NCBI GenBank assembly: GCA_026993525.1
Contig: JALWSS010000208.1
Coordinates: 1-36,993, forward strand
Source of the DNA: Saprospiraceae bacterium
GTDB taxonomy: Bacteria; Bacteroidota; Bacteroidia; Chitinophagales; Saprospiraceae
DNA: 36,993 nt
Direction of reading: 5' to 3'
The position numbers and the translations under genes were made by a program. A model generated the notes under the pieces. The model did not search any database. It saw nothing but the letters and a program-made list of their open reading frames with translations, and had not been told where the DNA came from. The stretch's first letter is position 1. Each line of letters begins with the position of its first letter. This document shows positions 24,580 to 32,525 of the stretch, in pieces.

Positions 24580-26472
24580 ATGAATTACCTGACACTTGAA
24601 AACGTAGCCCGCAGTTATGGGGACAAAGTGTTGTTCAAGAACGTGAATCTCCGGATTAACAAAGGGGAGAAGGCCGCCCTCATTGCGAAGAACGGCTCCG
24701 GTAAAACCACCTTGCTCAAAGTGATTGCCGGTGAAGAACCCAGCGACGGGGATACCAGCAAGGTCATGTTGCGAAGCGAAATAAGGGTGGGATACCTGCC
24801 ACAAGAGCCGGAATTATACCCCGGCCACAACGTGCTGGAAGCTGCTTTCGACAGCGACAACCCCACCATCCGGGCCATCCGGGAATACGAACTGGCTCTG
24901 CTCCATCCCGACCGGGAAGAGGCCATGCAAAATGCCCTGGCAAAAATGGACGACCTCAAAGCCTGGGACTTCGAAGCCCGCATCAAGGAAATCCTCTTCA
25001 AACTGAACCTGACAGACCTGGAGCAATCCGTCGCCACCCTCTCCGGTGGTCAGCAAAAACGCCTGGCCCTGGCCAAACTGCTCATCGATTCCGATAGCTA
25101 TCAGAACGAATTCCTCATCCTGGACGAGCCCACCAACCACCTCGACCTGGACATGATCGAATGGCTGGAGGAATACCTCAAGTGCCCCAACCTGACCCTC
25201 TTCATGGTAACCCACGACCGCTACTTCATGGAGCGCATCTGCAACACCATCTACGAACTGGACCGGGGCACAGTGTACAAGTACACCGGGGGCTACGCCG
25301 ATTTCCTGGTGAAAAAAGCCATGCGCCAGGAAAACGAGGCCGCCGTGCTGGACAAAACCAAAAAACTCTACCGGAAAGAACTCGACTGGATGCGGCGATC
25401 CCCACAGGCCCGCACCACCAAGGCCCAGGCCCGCATAGATCGCTTCTTCGAAATTGAAGACAAAGCCTCCCAAAAGCCCGACACCGACGAACTGAAGATA
25501 GAAATCCAGGGCCAACGCCTCGGCAGCAAGATCCTGGAGCTGCAATACATCAGCAAAGCTTACGGCGATCTGAAGATCATCGAGGATTTCCATTACAAAT
25601 TCAAAAAAGGTGAGCGGGTCGGCATCGTCGGAAAAAACGGCGCCGGCAAAACCACCTTCCTCCGCCTGCTGACTGGCGAGGAAAAGCCCGATCGTGGCAA
25701 AATCGTCACCGGCGAAACAGTGGTCTTCGGCTATTACACCCAGGATGGCCTGCAGGTGATGGAAAACCAGGACAAAAGGGTCATTGATTTCATCCGGGAC
25801 ATCGCCGAATACATCCCCCTGGACAAAGGCCGCAAACTGACCGCCGCCCAACTGCTCGAACGCTTCCTCTTCTCCCGTGAGCAACAGCAGGTTTACGTCT
25901 CACAACTCAGCGGCGGGGAGCGCCGCCGGCTCTACCTACTGAGCATCCTCATGCAAAACCCCAATTTCCTCATCCTGGATGAGCCCACCAACGACCTCGA
26001 CGTCATCACCCTCAACGTATTGGAAGAATGGCTGCTGGAATACCCCGGCTGCCTGGTGGTGGTCAGCCACGACCGCTTTCTGCTGGACAAATTGTGCGAC
26101 CACCTCTTCGTCTTCCAGGGCAACGGCAAGGTCAAAGACTTCAACGGCCGATACATGGAGTACCGCAAATGGGTGCAGGAACAGGAAAAAATACAACGGG
26201 AAAAAACCAACGCAAACACTGCCAAATCGCCCAAACAAGAGGTCAGAACCGGCACCGGCCTCACCAAACAACAGAAAAACGAGCTGAAAAAACTGGAACG
26301 GGAAATCGCCGAACTGGAAAAACGCAAAACCGAACTCCACGAGGCTTTCACCCAAACCGACCTCGGCCTGGAAAAAATCCAACAACTCTCCAACGAACTC
26401 AAAGAAGTAGAAACCAACCTCGAAAAAAAAGAACTCCGCTGGATGGAACTGGCAGAGTTGATTCAGGAATGA
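24580..26472 (+). CDS. ABC-F family ATPase, Uup-like
   Basis: This 630-residue protein has two ABC ATPase domains and no membrane domain, the ABC-F arrangement; members act on the ribosome and modulate translation. Domain 1 has Walker A AKNGSGKTT (about 36-44), signature LSGGQQKRLALAK and Walker B LILDEPTNHLDLD. Domain 2 has Walker A GKNGAGKTT (about 350), signature LSGGERRRLYLL (about 442) and LILDEPTNDLDV (about 463). The interdomain linker contains TKAQARIDRFFEIE. The last 75 residues are a charged coiled coil (KKLEREIAELEKRK), as in Uup, so a Uup-like role in ribosome or DNA-structure tolerance is likelier than antibiotic resistance. Its stop codon lies in a GAATGAGG/GGGATGAGG repeat. Confidence 0.95.
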   Translation: MNYLTLENVARSYGDKVLFKNVNLRINKGEKAALIAKNGSGKTTLLKVIAGEEPSDGDTSKVMLRSEIRVGYLPQEPELYPGHNVLEAAFDSDNPTIRAIREYELALLHPDREEAMQNALAKMDDLKAWDFEARIKEILFKLNLTDLEQSVATLSGGQQKRLALAKLLIDSDSYQNEFLILDEPTNHLDLDMIEWLEEYLKCPNLTLFMVTHDRYFMERICNTIYELDRGTVYKYTGGYADFLVKKAMRQENEAAVLDKTKKLYRKELDWMRRSPQARTTKAQARIDRFFEIEDKASQKPDTDELKIEIQGQRLGSKILELQYISKAYGDLKIIEDFHYKFKKGERVGIVGKNGAGKTTFLRLLTGEEKPDRGKIVTGETVVFGYYTQDGLQVMENQDKRVIDFIRDIAEYIPLDKGRKLTAAQLLERFLFSREQQQVYVSQLSGGERRRLYLLSILMQNPNFLILDEPTNDLDVITLNVLEEWLLEYPGCLVVVSHDRFLLDKLCDHLFVFQGNGKVKDFNGRYMEYRKWVQEQEKIQREKTNANTAKSPKQEVRTGTGLTKQQKNELKKLEREIAELEKRKTELHEAFTQTDLGLEKIQQLSNELKEVETNLEKKELRWMELAELIQE

Positions 26473-26616
26473 GGAATAAGGGATGAGGGATGAAAGGGCT
26501 TCGATGTTTGTTTCGGAGGAATTCTCGGTTCTTCAGTTCTTCGATTCTTCAATTCCTCTCCCGACGAATGTCGGGATCAGTTCCTCAATTCTTCAAATCC
26601 TCGATTCCTCGCATCC
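26465..26616. repeat. Array and palindrome between convergent ABC-F and gatA genes
   Basis: On the plus strand GGAATGAGGAATAAGGGATGAGGGATGA-like units start at the ABC-F stop (26470-26472). On the minus strand GAGGAAGTGAGGATGCGAGG-like units start at the gatA stop (26617-26619). Between them is CCCGACGAATGTCGGG (26560-26575). Confidence 0.8.
26556..26579 (+). repeat. Left arm of a 24-bp perfect inverted repeat around gatA
   Basis: Contains the palindrome-like core CCCGACGAATGTCGGG. The whole 24 bases are the exact inverse complement of 28112-28135 on the other side of gatA. Confidence 0.85.
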
Positions 26617-28053
26617 TCACTTCCTCAAATCCTCAACCGCCTCCAGCAACGCTGCATCCTTCCCTTTGCCGGCCATGAGCTGAATGCCCACGGGCAGCCC
26701 CTCCGGGTGGGTGCCGATGGGGAAGGCGATGGCCGGCAGGCCACAGAGGTTGGCCAGCACGGTGTAGATATCCGAGAGGTACATTTTGACGGGGTCAGAG
26801 CTGAGCTCACCCAATTTCGGAGCGGTTTCGGGGGTGGCCGGCATGGCCAGCAGGTCGCAGTCGTTCAGGATTTCTTCCACTCGCTGCGCAATGAGGCGGC
26901 GGGCCTTCTGGGCTTTGGCGTAGTAGGCGTCGTAAAAGCCGGCGCTCAGCACAAAAGTGCCCAGCATGATGCGGCGCTTCACCTCCCTGCCGAAACCTTC
27001 GGTGCGGGAAAGCTTGAACACCTCTTCAACATTTCCTGCCTGCTCGCTGCGGTGGCCGTAGCGCACGCCGTCGTAGCGGCTGAGGTTGGTGCTGGCCTCG
27101 GCGGTGGTGAGTACGTAGTAGGCCGGGATGAGAAAGTCGAGGTAGTCGAAATGAACCGGTACGAGTTGATGACCCAGCTCCTCCAGCCCCTTCAGGTAGT
27201 CCTCGGTTATTTGCCGGATGGCAGGGTCGAGGCCCGGGTGTGTGAGCGTTTCTTCGATAAAGGCGATCTTCCTGGGATCAGGCTTGCCCTCCCATTGCGA
27301 CGAAAAAGAAAAAACCGGTGGCGGGTGTGGCAGGGCGGTGGCATCGTATTCGTCCGGGCCCGCCACCACGCTGAGCACCCTGGCAATATCTTCGGGGCTT
27401 CGCCCCAAAATTCCGATCTGATCGAAGCTGGAAGCATAGGCGATGAGCCCGTGGCGGGAGATGCGGCCGTAGGTGGGCTTGAAACCCATGACCCCGCAAA
27501 AGGCAGCCGGCTGGCGCACGGAGCCCCCCGTGTCGCTGCCGATGGAGATGAGGCAAGTGTCGGTCTGCACCGCCACTGCCGATCCACCGGAGCTGCCCCC
27601 CGGCACCCGTTCGGGGTCAGCGGCATTGAGGGTGGGGCCGTGGGCAGAGTTTTCGGTGGTGCTGCCCATGGCAAATTCATCGCAATTCACCCGGCCGATG
27701 ATGATGGCATCTTCGGCCAGCAAGCGCTCCACCACCGTGGCAGAGTACAGCGATTCAAAGCCCCCCAGCATTTTGGACGCCGCACTGATCCTGTGCCCCT
27801 CGTAACAGATCACGTCTTTGATGGAGACCACCAATCCGAAGAGTTTGCCGACAGCCGCAGGGTCGGTCCGGTACTTTTCATCAAGTTCCCTCGCCCGGGC
27901 GATGGCCTCTTCAGAAAAGACCTCCACCCAGGCATTCAGGTGCCCGCTGGCGGCAATGTTTCCGAGGTAGTGCTCCACCAGAATGGAGCAGTTGGTCTGC
28001 CTGGCGGCAATGGCTTCCTGAACGGCCTGCAGTGAATGGTATTTCGGACTCAT
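26617..28053 (-). CDS. gatA: Asp-tRNA(Asn)/Glu-tRNA(Gln) amidotransferase subunit A
   Basis: GatA is the amidase subunit of GatCAB, which frees ammonia from glutamine to amidate mischarged Asp-tRNA(Asn) or Glu-tRNA(Gln). The amidase-signature triad is visible: Lys in VSIKDVICYEG near residue 78, cis-Ser in GGSSGGSAVAVQTD near 152 and nucleophile Ser in GSDTGGSVRQPA near 176. From MSPKYHSLQAVQEAI at 28053 it is 478 residues, normal for GatA; an ATG at 28071 would add six. gatB and gatC are elsewhere, as is common in Bacteroidota. The gene is bracketed by a 24-bp inverted repeat and G-rich arrays, and its last codons (DLRK) have the same bases as the repeat that follows. Confidence 0.95.
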   Translation of the reverse strand: MSPKYHSLQAVQEAIAARQTNCSILVEHYLGNIAASGHLNAWVEVFSEEAIARARELDEKYRTDPAAVGKLFGLVVSIKDVICYEGHRISAASKMLGGFESLYSATVVERLLAEDAIIIGRVNCDEFAMGSTTENSAHGPTLNAADPERVPGGSSGGSAVAVQTDTCLISIGSDTGGSVRQPAAFCGVMGFKPTYGRISRHGLIAYASSFDQIGILGRSPEDIARVLSVVAGPDEYDATALPHPPPVFSFSSQWEGKPDPRKIAFIEETLTHPGLDPAIRQITEDYLKGLEELGHQLVPVHFDYLDFLIPAYYVLTTAEASTNLSRYDGVRYGHRSEQAGNVEEVFKLSRTEGFGREVKRRIMLGTFVLSAGFYDAYYAKAQKARRLIAQRVEEILNDCDLLAMPATPETAPKLGELSSDPVKMYLSDIYTVLANLCGLPAIAFPIGTHPEGLPVGIQLMAGKGKDAALLEAVEDLRK

Positions 28054-28089
28054 CGGGTTCTCTGTTTGCATTGGCCGGCAAAAGTAAAG

Positions 28090-28320
28090 GGATCGGAGGA
28101 GGAATGAGGGATGATCCCGACATTCGTCGGGAGAGGGATGAGGAGTGAGGAGTGAGGGATGAGGAATGAGGGATGAGGGATGAGGGATGAGGGATGAGGG
28201 ATGCCCCGTGCCGATACCGAAAGCTTTCGGTACCGGCATCGGGGAAGGGATGAAAGTGCTAACCCTCTCTACTCTCTACTCCCTACTCCCTAATCAGGAA
28301 TGGGAGCTAGCGCTTCCAAA
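28090..28320. repeat. GGGATGA array with two palindromes upstream of gatA
   Basis: Units of GGGATGA/GGAGTGA run from about 28094 to 28204. Inside is the right arm of the gatA inverted repeat (28112-28135). Next comes a long hairpin centred on AAGCTT: perfect 18-base palindrome 28215-28232 with outer CCCCG (28204) and CGGGG (28244). Then a short CTCTCTACTCCCTACTCCC tract at 28265-28290. No gene is seen from 28072 to 28320. Confidence 0.8.
28112..28135 (-). repeat. Right arm of the 24-bp perfect inverted repeat around gatA
   Basis: Exact inverse complement of 26556-26579, with core CCCGACATTCGTCGGG at 28116-28131. Confidence 0.85.
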
Positions 28321-28357
28321 CCCTACACCCTAAACCCTAAACCCTAAACCCTACACC
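28321..28357 (-). repeat. TTTAGGG array starting at the RidA stop codon
   Basis: On the minus strand GTGTAGGG is followed by three TTTAGGG units and TGTAGGG. The RidA stop TAG (28351-28353) is the first TAG of the array. The unit equals a plant telomere repeat by coincidence. Confidence 0.85.
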
Positions 28358-28770
28358 ACTGCAATGCACTTCAGCTCGATGGCGATGGGCGTAGGCAGGG
28401 CGCTGATCCCCACTGTGGTGCGGCAGGGTTGGTTGTCTTTGAAATACTCGGCATAGATTCGGTTGTAGGTGTGAAAATCCCGTTCCATGTTGACCAGGAA
28501 AACCGTCACGTCCACCAGTGAATCCCAGGTGGCGCCGGCGTCTTCCAGCACCCGCCTTACGTTTTGAAAAACCGAATGGCACTGTGCCTCGAAGTCGAAT
28601 TCGATGAAATTGCCGGAGGCGCTTCTTTTCAGGCCCGGCACTTCATTCGTTTCCGGGTCGCGGGGGCCAATTCCCGAGAGGAAGAGCAGGTTACCCACCC
28701 TGCGTGCATGCGGATACAAACCCACGGGTTTTGGGGCCGATCCGGCTTCTATTTTTTGTGATTTGCTCAT
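28351..28770 (-). CDS. RidA/YjgF family imine deaminase
   Basis: This 139-residue protein belongs to the RidA (YjgF/YER057c) family of small trimeric enzymes that hydrolyse reactive enamines and imines. The conserved active-site Arg is in QPCRTTVGISALP and the Glu in IAIELKCIAVV. The opening PVGLYPHARRVGNLLFLSGI resembles 2-aminomuconate deaminase members more than classic RidA, so that alternative exists; no other tryptophan- or nitrobenzoate-degradation gene is nearby. It lies 43 bases after the Gfo/Idh gene in the same direction and is probably the last gene of that operon. Its 3' end runs into a TTTAGGG array. Confidence 0.92.
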   Translation of the reverse strand: MSKSQKIEAGSAPKPVGLYPHARRVGNLLFLSGIGPRDPETNEVPGLKRSASGNFIEFDFEAQCHSVFQNVRRVLEDAGATWDSLVDVTVFLVNMERDFHTYNRIYAEYFKDNQPCRTTVGISALPTPIAIELKCIAVV

Positions 28771-28813
28771 GTTTTATTCATTTTCTTCGCCCTTCGGGCA
28801 ACGGGGGTGAATG

Positions 28814-29965
28814 CTAAAACCTGACCCATTTTTCTTTGCTGCTTCCGGCATACACGACCCGTTCAATGAAGCGCATGCCCCGCACGCCGTCTGACACGGT
28901 CGGAAAATCCAGGTACAACGGATCGGGTTCTTTCCCTTCCAGCCTTGCCCGAAGGCAGATGGCAAAGTTGCGGTAGATATTGGCGAAAGCTTCGAGGTAG
29001 CCCTCGGGATGTCCGGCTGGTATCCTGGTGTGAGCCGTGGCTTCGGGGTACAGGTTGCTGCCGCCGGTGCGCAGCACCTCCATGGGTTTGTCCAGCCACT
29101 TTACATACAGCGAGTTGGGTTCCATCTGGAGCCATTGCAGGCCGGCTTTGGTTCCGTAAATGCGGATGTTGAGGTTGTTCTCCTCACCGGCGCAAATCTG
29201 GCTGGCATGCAGTATGCCTTTGGCTCCGTTGTCGAAGCGGAGCAAGACGTTGCCGTCGTCGTCCAGCAAGCGGCCTTCCACGAAGGAGCTCAGGTCCGCA
29301 CACATTTCAGTGATCTGCAAACCGGTGATGTATTCTGCCAGGTTTTCGGCATGGGTTCCGATGTCGCCCATGGCGCCTGCTGCTCCCGACCGTGCGGGGT
29401 CTGTCCGCCAGGAGGCTTGTTTGCTGCCGGTATCTTCCACTTTGGTGGAGAGCCACCCCTGTGGATATTCAACCACCACCTTGCGGATCTCACCGATGTC
29501 GCCATTGCGCACCATGGCACGGGCTTGTTTCACCATGGGATAGCCGGTGTAGTTGTGGGTCAGTGCAAACAGGAGTCCGGAACGTTTGACCAGGGTTTCC
29601 AGGTGCAGAGCCTCTTCCATGTTGAAACAGAGCGGTTTGTCGCACACCACGTGAAAGCCGTTTTCCAGGGCCATGACAGCCGGCCGGAAGTGGACGTGGT
29701 TGGGGGTTACGATGGAGACAAAGTCCATGCGTGCGTCTTCGGGCAGCTTGCTTTCCTTTTCCATCATCTGTTTGTAGTTGCCATACACCCGTTCAGGCGG
29801 CAAACCCAGATCGGCACCGGAAAGCTTTGAGCGTTCAGGGTCAGAACTGAATGCTCCGCATACCAATTCAATTTCTCCATCCAGTGCGGCGGCCATTCGG
29901 TGCACAGCCCCAATGAAGGCCCCCCGGCCCCCACCAACCATTCCCATTCGTATCTTTCTCTTCAT
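28814..29965 (-). CDS. Gfo/Idh/MocA family NAD(P)-dependent oxidoreductase
   Basis: This 383-residue protein has an N-terminal Rossmann fold (MGMVGGGRGAFIGAVHRMA, GGGRGA as the dinucleotide loop) and the family CDKPLC (EKP-type) motif near residue 108. GAMGDIGTHAENLAEYITG matches the conserved catalytic H-containing GxHxxxL segment of the sugar-active subgroups. Such enzymes oxidise or reduce sugars, inositols or their derivatives, often at C3. There is no signal peptide or Tat motif, so it is cytosolic. It follows a DUF1080 lipoprotein gene by 12 bases, a common pairing in sugar oxidation/keto-glycoside cleavage loci. The exact substrate is unknown. Confidence 0.93.
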   Translation of the reverse strand: MKRKIRMGMVGGGRGAFIGAVHRMAAALDGEIELVCGAFSSDPERSKLSGADLGLPPERVYGNYKQMMEKESKLPEDARMDFVSIVTPNHVHFRPAVMALENGFHVVCDKPLCFNMEEALHLETLVKRSGLLFALTHNYTGYPMVKQARAMVRNGDIGEIRKVVVEYPQGWLSTKVEDTGSKQASWRTDPARSGAAGAMGDIGTHAENLAEYITGLQITEMCADLSSFVEGRLLDDDGNVLLRFDNGAKGILHASQICAGEENNLNIRIYGTKAGLQWLQMEPNSLYVKWLDKPMEVLRTGGSNLYPEATAHTRIPAGHPEGYLEAFANIYRNFAICLRARLEGKEPDPLYLDFPTVSDGVRGMRFIERVVYAGSSKEKWVRF

Positions 29966-29977
29966 TGACCAAGAGGG

Positions 29978-30736
29978 TTAGAGCGGTCTGATTTTGATGT
30001 TTTTGAACCTGACCTCGTGCTGGTGATCCTGCAGGCCTATGTGCCCGGGAGTGGTTTTGCCGTAATCCTGATATTCCGCAAACTTGGAGGCTTTCACCCG
30101 GGCCTTCCACGCTTCAGACCCCACCTGGTATTCAATGCACTTGTTGCCGTTGAGCCAGTGCTCTACATGACCATTTTTGTGAACGATGCGCCCGTGATTC
30201 CATTCGCTCAGTGGTTTGAGGTAAAAATCGGGAGCGGCCTGAAGGTCGTAATTGTCGCAGGTGCAATGCGTTGTGAGGTCAAAATCCGGGTGGGTTTTAG
30301 CATAGGCCTCGTGGTCCAGTATCTGGTATTCCGGCGCATTGGCCCACATGGGCAGGGTGCTGTCTTCTTTCACAAAATAGAAGACACCGCTGTTGGCCAT
30401 TGCTGATATTTTGAAATCAAAGACCAACTCGAAATTGCCGAATTTCTCTTTGGTAATGATGTCACCGCCGAAGTCTTCCGGTTTCGGGTCGGGTGTTGCC
30501 AGGATGACCATTTCACCGTTTTCGACGACCCAGCCATTTTTGGGAAGGTCGGGCCGGTTGTATCCACGCCAGTTGTCCATGGATTTTCCATCGAACAGCA
30601 AGGTCCAGTCTTCAGCTGTTTCTTCCGGTGCGGGCACGTTGTCTTTGGCAAGGTCAGTTTGGTCCGCATTTGTTGCGGGTGATTCACCGCATGATGACAA
30701 CATTGCGAAAGCGATGAGCAGGAGAAGTGGTTTCAT
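29978..30736 (-). CDS. DUF1080 (3-keto-disaccharide hydrolase-like) lipoprotein
   Basis: This 252-residue protein starts MKPLLLLIAFAMLSSCGES, an SPII lipoprotein signal with Cys near residue 16. The body is a concanavalin-like DUF1080 domain: WTLLFDGKSMDNWRGY, GWVVENGEMVI, GNFELVFDFKISAMANSGVF and the C-terminal HIGLQDHQHEVRFKNIKI are all typical. Some members cleave 3-keto-glycosides, which fits the oxidoreductase next door. It would act in the envelope. An ATG three codons upstream (30745) is possible. It appears to be the first gene of a three-gene operon, directly after the frr terminator. Confidence 0.92.
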   Translation of the reverse strand: MKPLLLLIAFAMLSSCGESPATNADQTDLAKDNVPAPEETAEDWTLLFDGKSMDNWRGYNRPDLPKNGWVVENGEMVILATPDPKPEDFGGDIITKEKFGNFELVFDFKISAMANSGVFYFVKEDSTLPMWANAPEYQILDHEAYAKTHPDFDLTTHCTCDNYDLQAAPDFYLKPLSEWNHGRIVHKNGHVEHWLNGNKCIEYQVGSEAWKARVKASKFAEYQDYGKTTPGHIGLQDHQHEVRFKNIKIRPL

Positions 30737-30789
30737 GATTGACATTTGGAAAATGAATGAAAAGGGCAAGATAGAAATTTCCCAAAACA

Positions 30790-30824
30790 GCAAACGCCCC
30801 GGGGCGTGGTCCACGGGGCGTTGC
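30790..30824 (-). terminator. Terminator of frr
   Basis: GCAACGCCCC and GGGGCGTTTGC (minus-strand reading) form a GC-rich stem with one bulge, then TGTTTTGGG. Two smaller palindromes (CGCCCCGGGGCG, CGTGGTCCACG) lie inside and could form alternative folds. Confidence 0.6.
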
Positions 30825-30848
30825 AAAATCTTTTGTCCGGAAATAATA

Positions 30849-31412
30849 TCAAACGGTCATGATGTCAGCTTCCTTGACTTCCACCAAGTGGTCTATCTTT
30901 TTTGAGTATTCAGTCACCATGTCCTGAATCTCCTGTTCGCGGCGTTTGCCGAAGTCTTCCGGATAACCGTCCTTGACGGCTTTCCTGATGGCATCGAGGG
31001 CTTTGTGGCGGGCATTTCGCACACTGATCTTGGCTTCTTCGCCAAAGTGTTTGGCCTGTTTGGCGAGTTCCTTTCTGCGCTCTTCGGTCAGGAGTGGAAA
31101 GCTCAGCCTGACCACTTCCCCGTCGTTCATGGGTGTTACGCCGAGGTTGGCTTCGAAAATGGCTTTCTCGATGACCGGGAGCATGTTTTTTTCCCAGGGT
31201 TGAATGGAGAGGGTCCGTGAATCAGAAGCGGAAATGTTGGCCACCTGGTTAAGCGGCGTTTGGGAACCGTAATATTCAACGGAGATATTTTCCAGGACTG
31301 CGGGCGATGCTTTTCCCGTTCTGACTTTGGTGAGTTCGTGTACCAGGTGATCAATGGCTTTGTCCATTGAACCTTTGGCCTCGTTCATGATCAATTCAAT
31401 CTCAGCATCCAT
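30849..31412 (-). CDS. frr: Ribosome recycling factor
   Basis: This 187-residue protein splits post-termination ribosomes together with EF-G. The family signatures HELTKVRTGKASPAVLENIS, YYGSQTPLNQVANIS, SIQPWEKNMLPVIEKAI and ARHKALDAIRKAVKDGYPED are all present, and the length is normal. The start is the ATG at 31412 (MDAEIELIMNEAKGSMDKAI); an upstream in-frame extension is not conserved. pyrH, its frequent partner, is not adjacent; instead the NYN-like gene lies 59 bases upstream on the same strand. A strong hairpin follows the stop. Confidence 0.97.
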   Translation of the reverse strand: MDAEIELIMNEAKGSMDKAIDHLVHELTKVRTGKASPAVLENISVEYYGSQTPLNQVANISASDSRTLSIQPWEKNMLPVIEKAIFEANLGVTPMNDGEVVRLSFPLLTEERRKELAKQAKHFGEEAKISVRNARHKALDAIRKAVKDGYPEDFGKRREQEIQDMVTEYSKKIDHLVEVKEADIMTV

Positions 31413-31471
31413 AGTTCTCAATAGTTGTTTGTTCAGGATCGGGTTACGGCCGCTAAGTTCTGATCTAAAAA

Positions 31472-32185
31472 TCAAAAATTATAAATAACCTGTCCTTTTG
31501 AGATCTCAATCTCCTGTTTGTCCTTCATTTTTTGAATGATCCGGTCCACAGTTTGATGAATTCCCACCTCCTGGTTATTGAGCAGGATGAACTCTTTCAA
31601 TTCGGCGATCTCCTTTGGGCGCCGGTCTTCAACGATCATTCTGTTGATGGTATCAGCCGCCGTTTTCTCGATAATCTCATCATCCACCAAAACATCGCTC
31701 AGTTCTCCACTGTCGTTGTTGAGGTAGAGCAGGCTGTTAAATGCTTCTCCGGGGTCTTCAAAATGCTCTGCCTGATCCTGCTCCAATTTGTCGCGGCTGT
31801 AAAAAGGGTCATCGGGATAGCGGGTCACCCTGCGGCATTTCCTCCTCGAGGCATTGATGAACCCGACGAGGGTGTCAAATTCAGGCTCATCAGAAACGAT
31901 GAGAAACTCCACGTCCAAACCCACTTTGTGGTGAAGCTGCCCCATGACAAATGCCATCTGGAAATTCAGACCGGAATCATCGAACTCGTTGGAAACCAGA
32001 ATCCACTTGAGATCTTTGCCAAAGGGTTGAACTTTTTTGACGAAGCTCAAAGGGATTTTGTCGTTTTGTGCGGTATCCACGAAGACGAACAACCTGGTGG
32101 CTACTTTCAACAACTTTTTCACTTTTACAAGTGTCAGCGTCTGGTAATCAATGAAAATGTAACGCCTTCTTCGTGTACGGTTCAT
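31472..32185 (-). CDS. NYN/PIN-like nuclease-fold protein, possibly with C-terminal winged helix
   Basis: This 237-residue protein has the layout of a NYN (PIN-like) nuclease domain: YIFIDYQTLTLVKVKKLL with an early acidic residue, FVFVDTAQNDKIP, LKWILVSNEFDDSGLNFQMAFVM and VEFLIVSDEPEFDTLVGFIN with conserved acids at strand ends, as expected for a metal-dependent RNase site. The last 65 residues (EIAELKEFILLNNQEVG, VDRIIQKMKDKQEIEISKGQ) look like a winged helix. This NYN plus helix-turn-helix arrangement suggests RNA binding or processing, but no target is evident. It is divergent from the glucosaminidase gene and upstream of frr. The call rests on motif reading only. Confidence 0.7.
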   Translation of the reverse strand: MNRTRRRRYIFIDYQTLTLVKVKKLLKVATRLFVFVDTAQNDKIPLSFVKKVQPFGKDLKWILVSNEFDDSGLNFQMAFVMGQLHHKVGLDVEFLIVSDEPEFDTLVGFINASRRKCRRVTRYPDDPFYSRDKLEQDQAEHFEDPGEAFNSLLYLNNDSGELSDVLVDDEIIEKTAADTINRMIVEDRRPKEIAELKEFILLNNQEVGIHQTVDRIIQKMKDKQEIEISKGQVIYNF

Positions 32186-32525
32186 AACGCGATATCGAGG
32201 TAGGTGTGTGAAAGTTTTGGTGATTGGCTAAGGTAAAGCAAAAGATGTCAGCCGGCAAAATTTTGGAGCTGTAAAGATAGCTGAATTAACTAATATGATT
32301 ATATTCTTTTGTGTACATCTTTTGAAACTCAGGACTTGCACTTACGAACTGCCCTGAAAATGAAAGAATTACTATGTGTTTTTTATTCTGACGATAAGCG
32401 TTGCCCCAGGCTGCCCCAATGCCCTCTCCACACAAACCCGGGAGCTTGTCTTTGTTGAACTTTCCTTAGCATTGTAGCTGCAATCAAACAGTTTGACACG
32501 GCGTTGAGTCCAAAACAAGTCAGCT
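32186..32525. other. Intergenic region between divergent NYN and glucosaminidase genes
   Basis: A gene-free 340-base stretch. TAAAGATA (32272-32279) is one mismatch from a minus-strand -7 box. No convincing promoter, repeat or RNA gene was identified. Confidence 0.5.

Noticed and set aside
26707-28035. Open frame on the plus strand opposite gatA
   Set aside because: Shadow of gatA; the amidase triad is on the minus strand.
28321-28357. TTTAGGG repeats identical to a plant telomere unit
   Set aside because: Only three perfect units, in the middle of a bacterial gene cluster; one of several similar heptamer arrays, not a chromosome end or contaminant.
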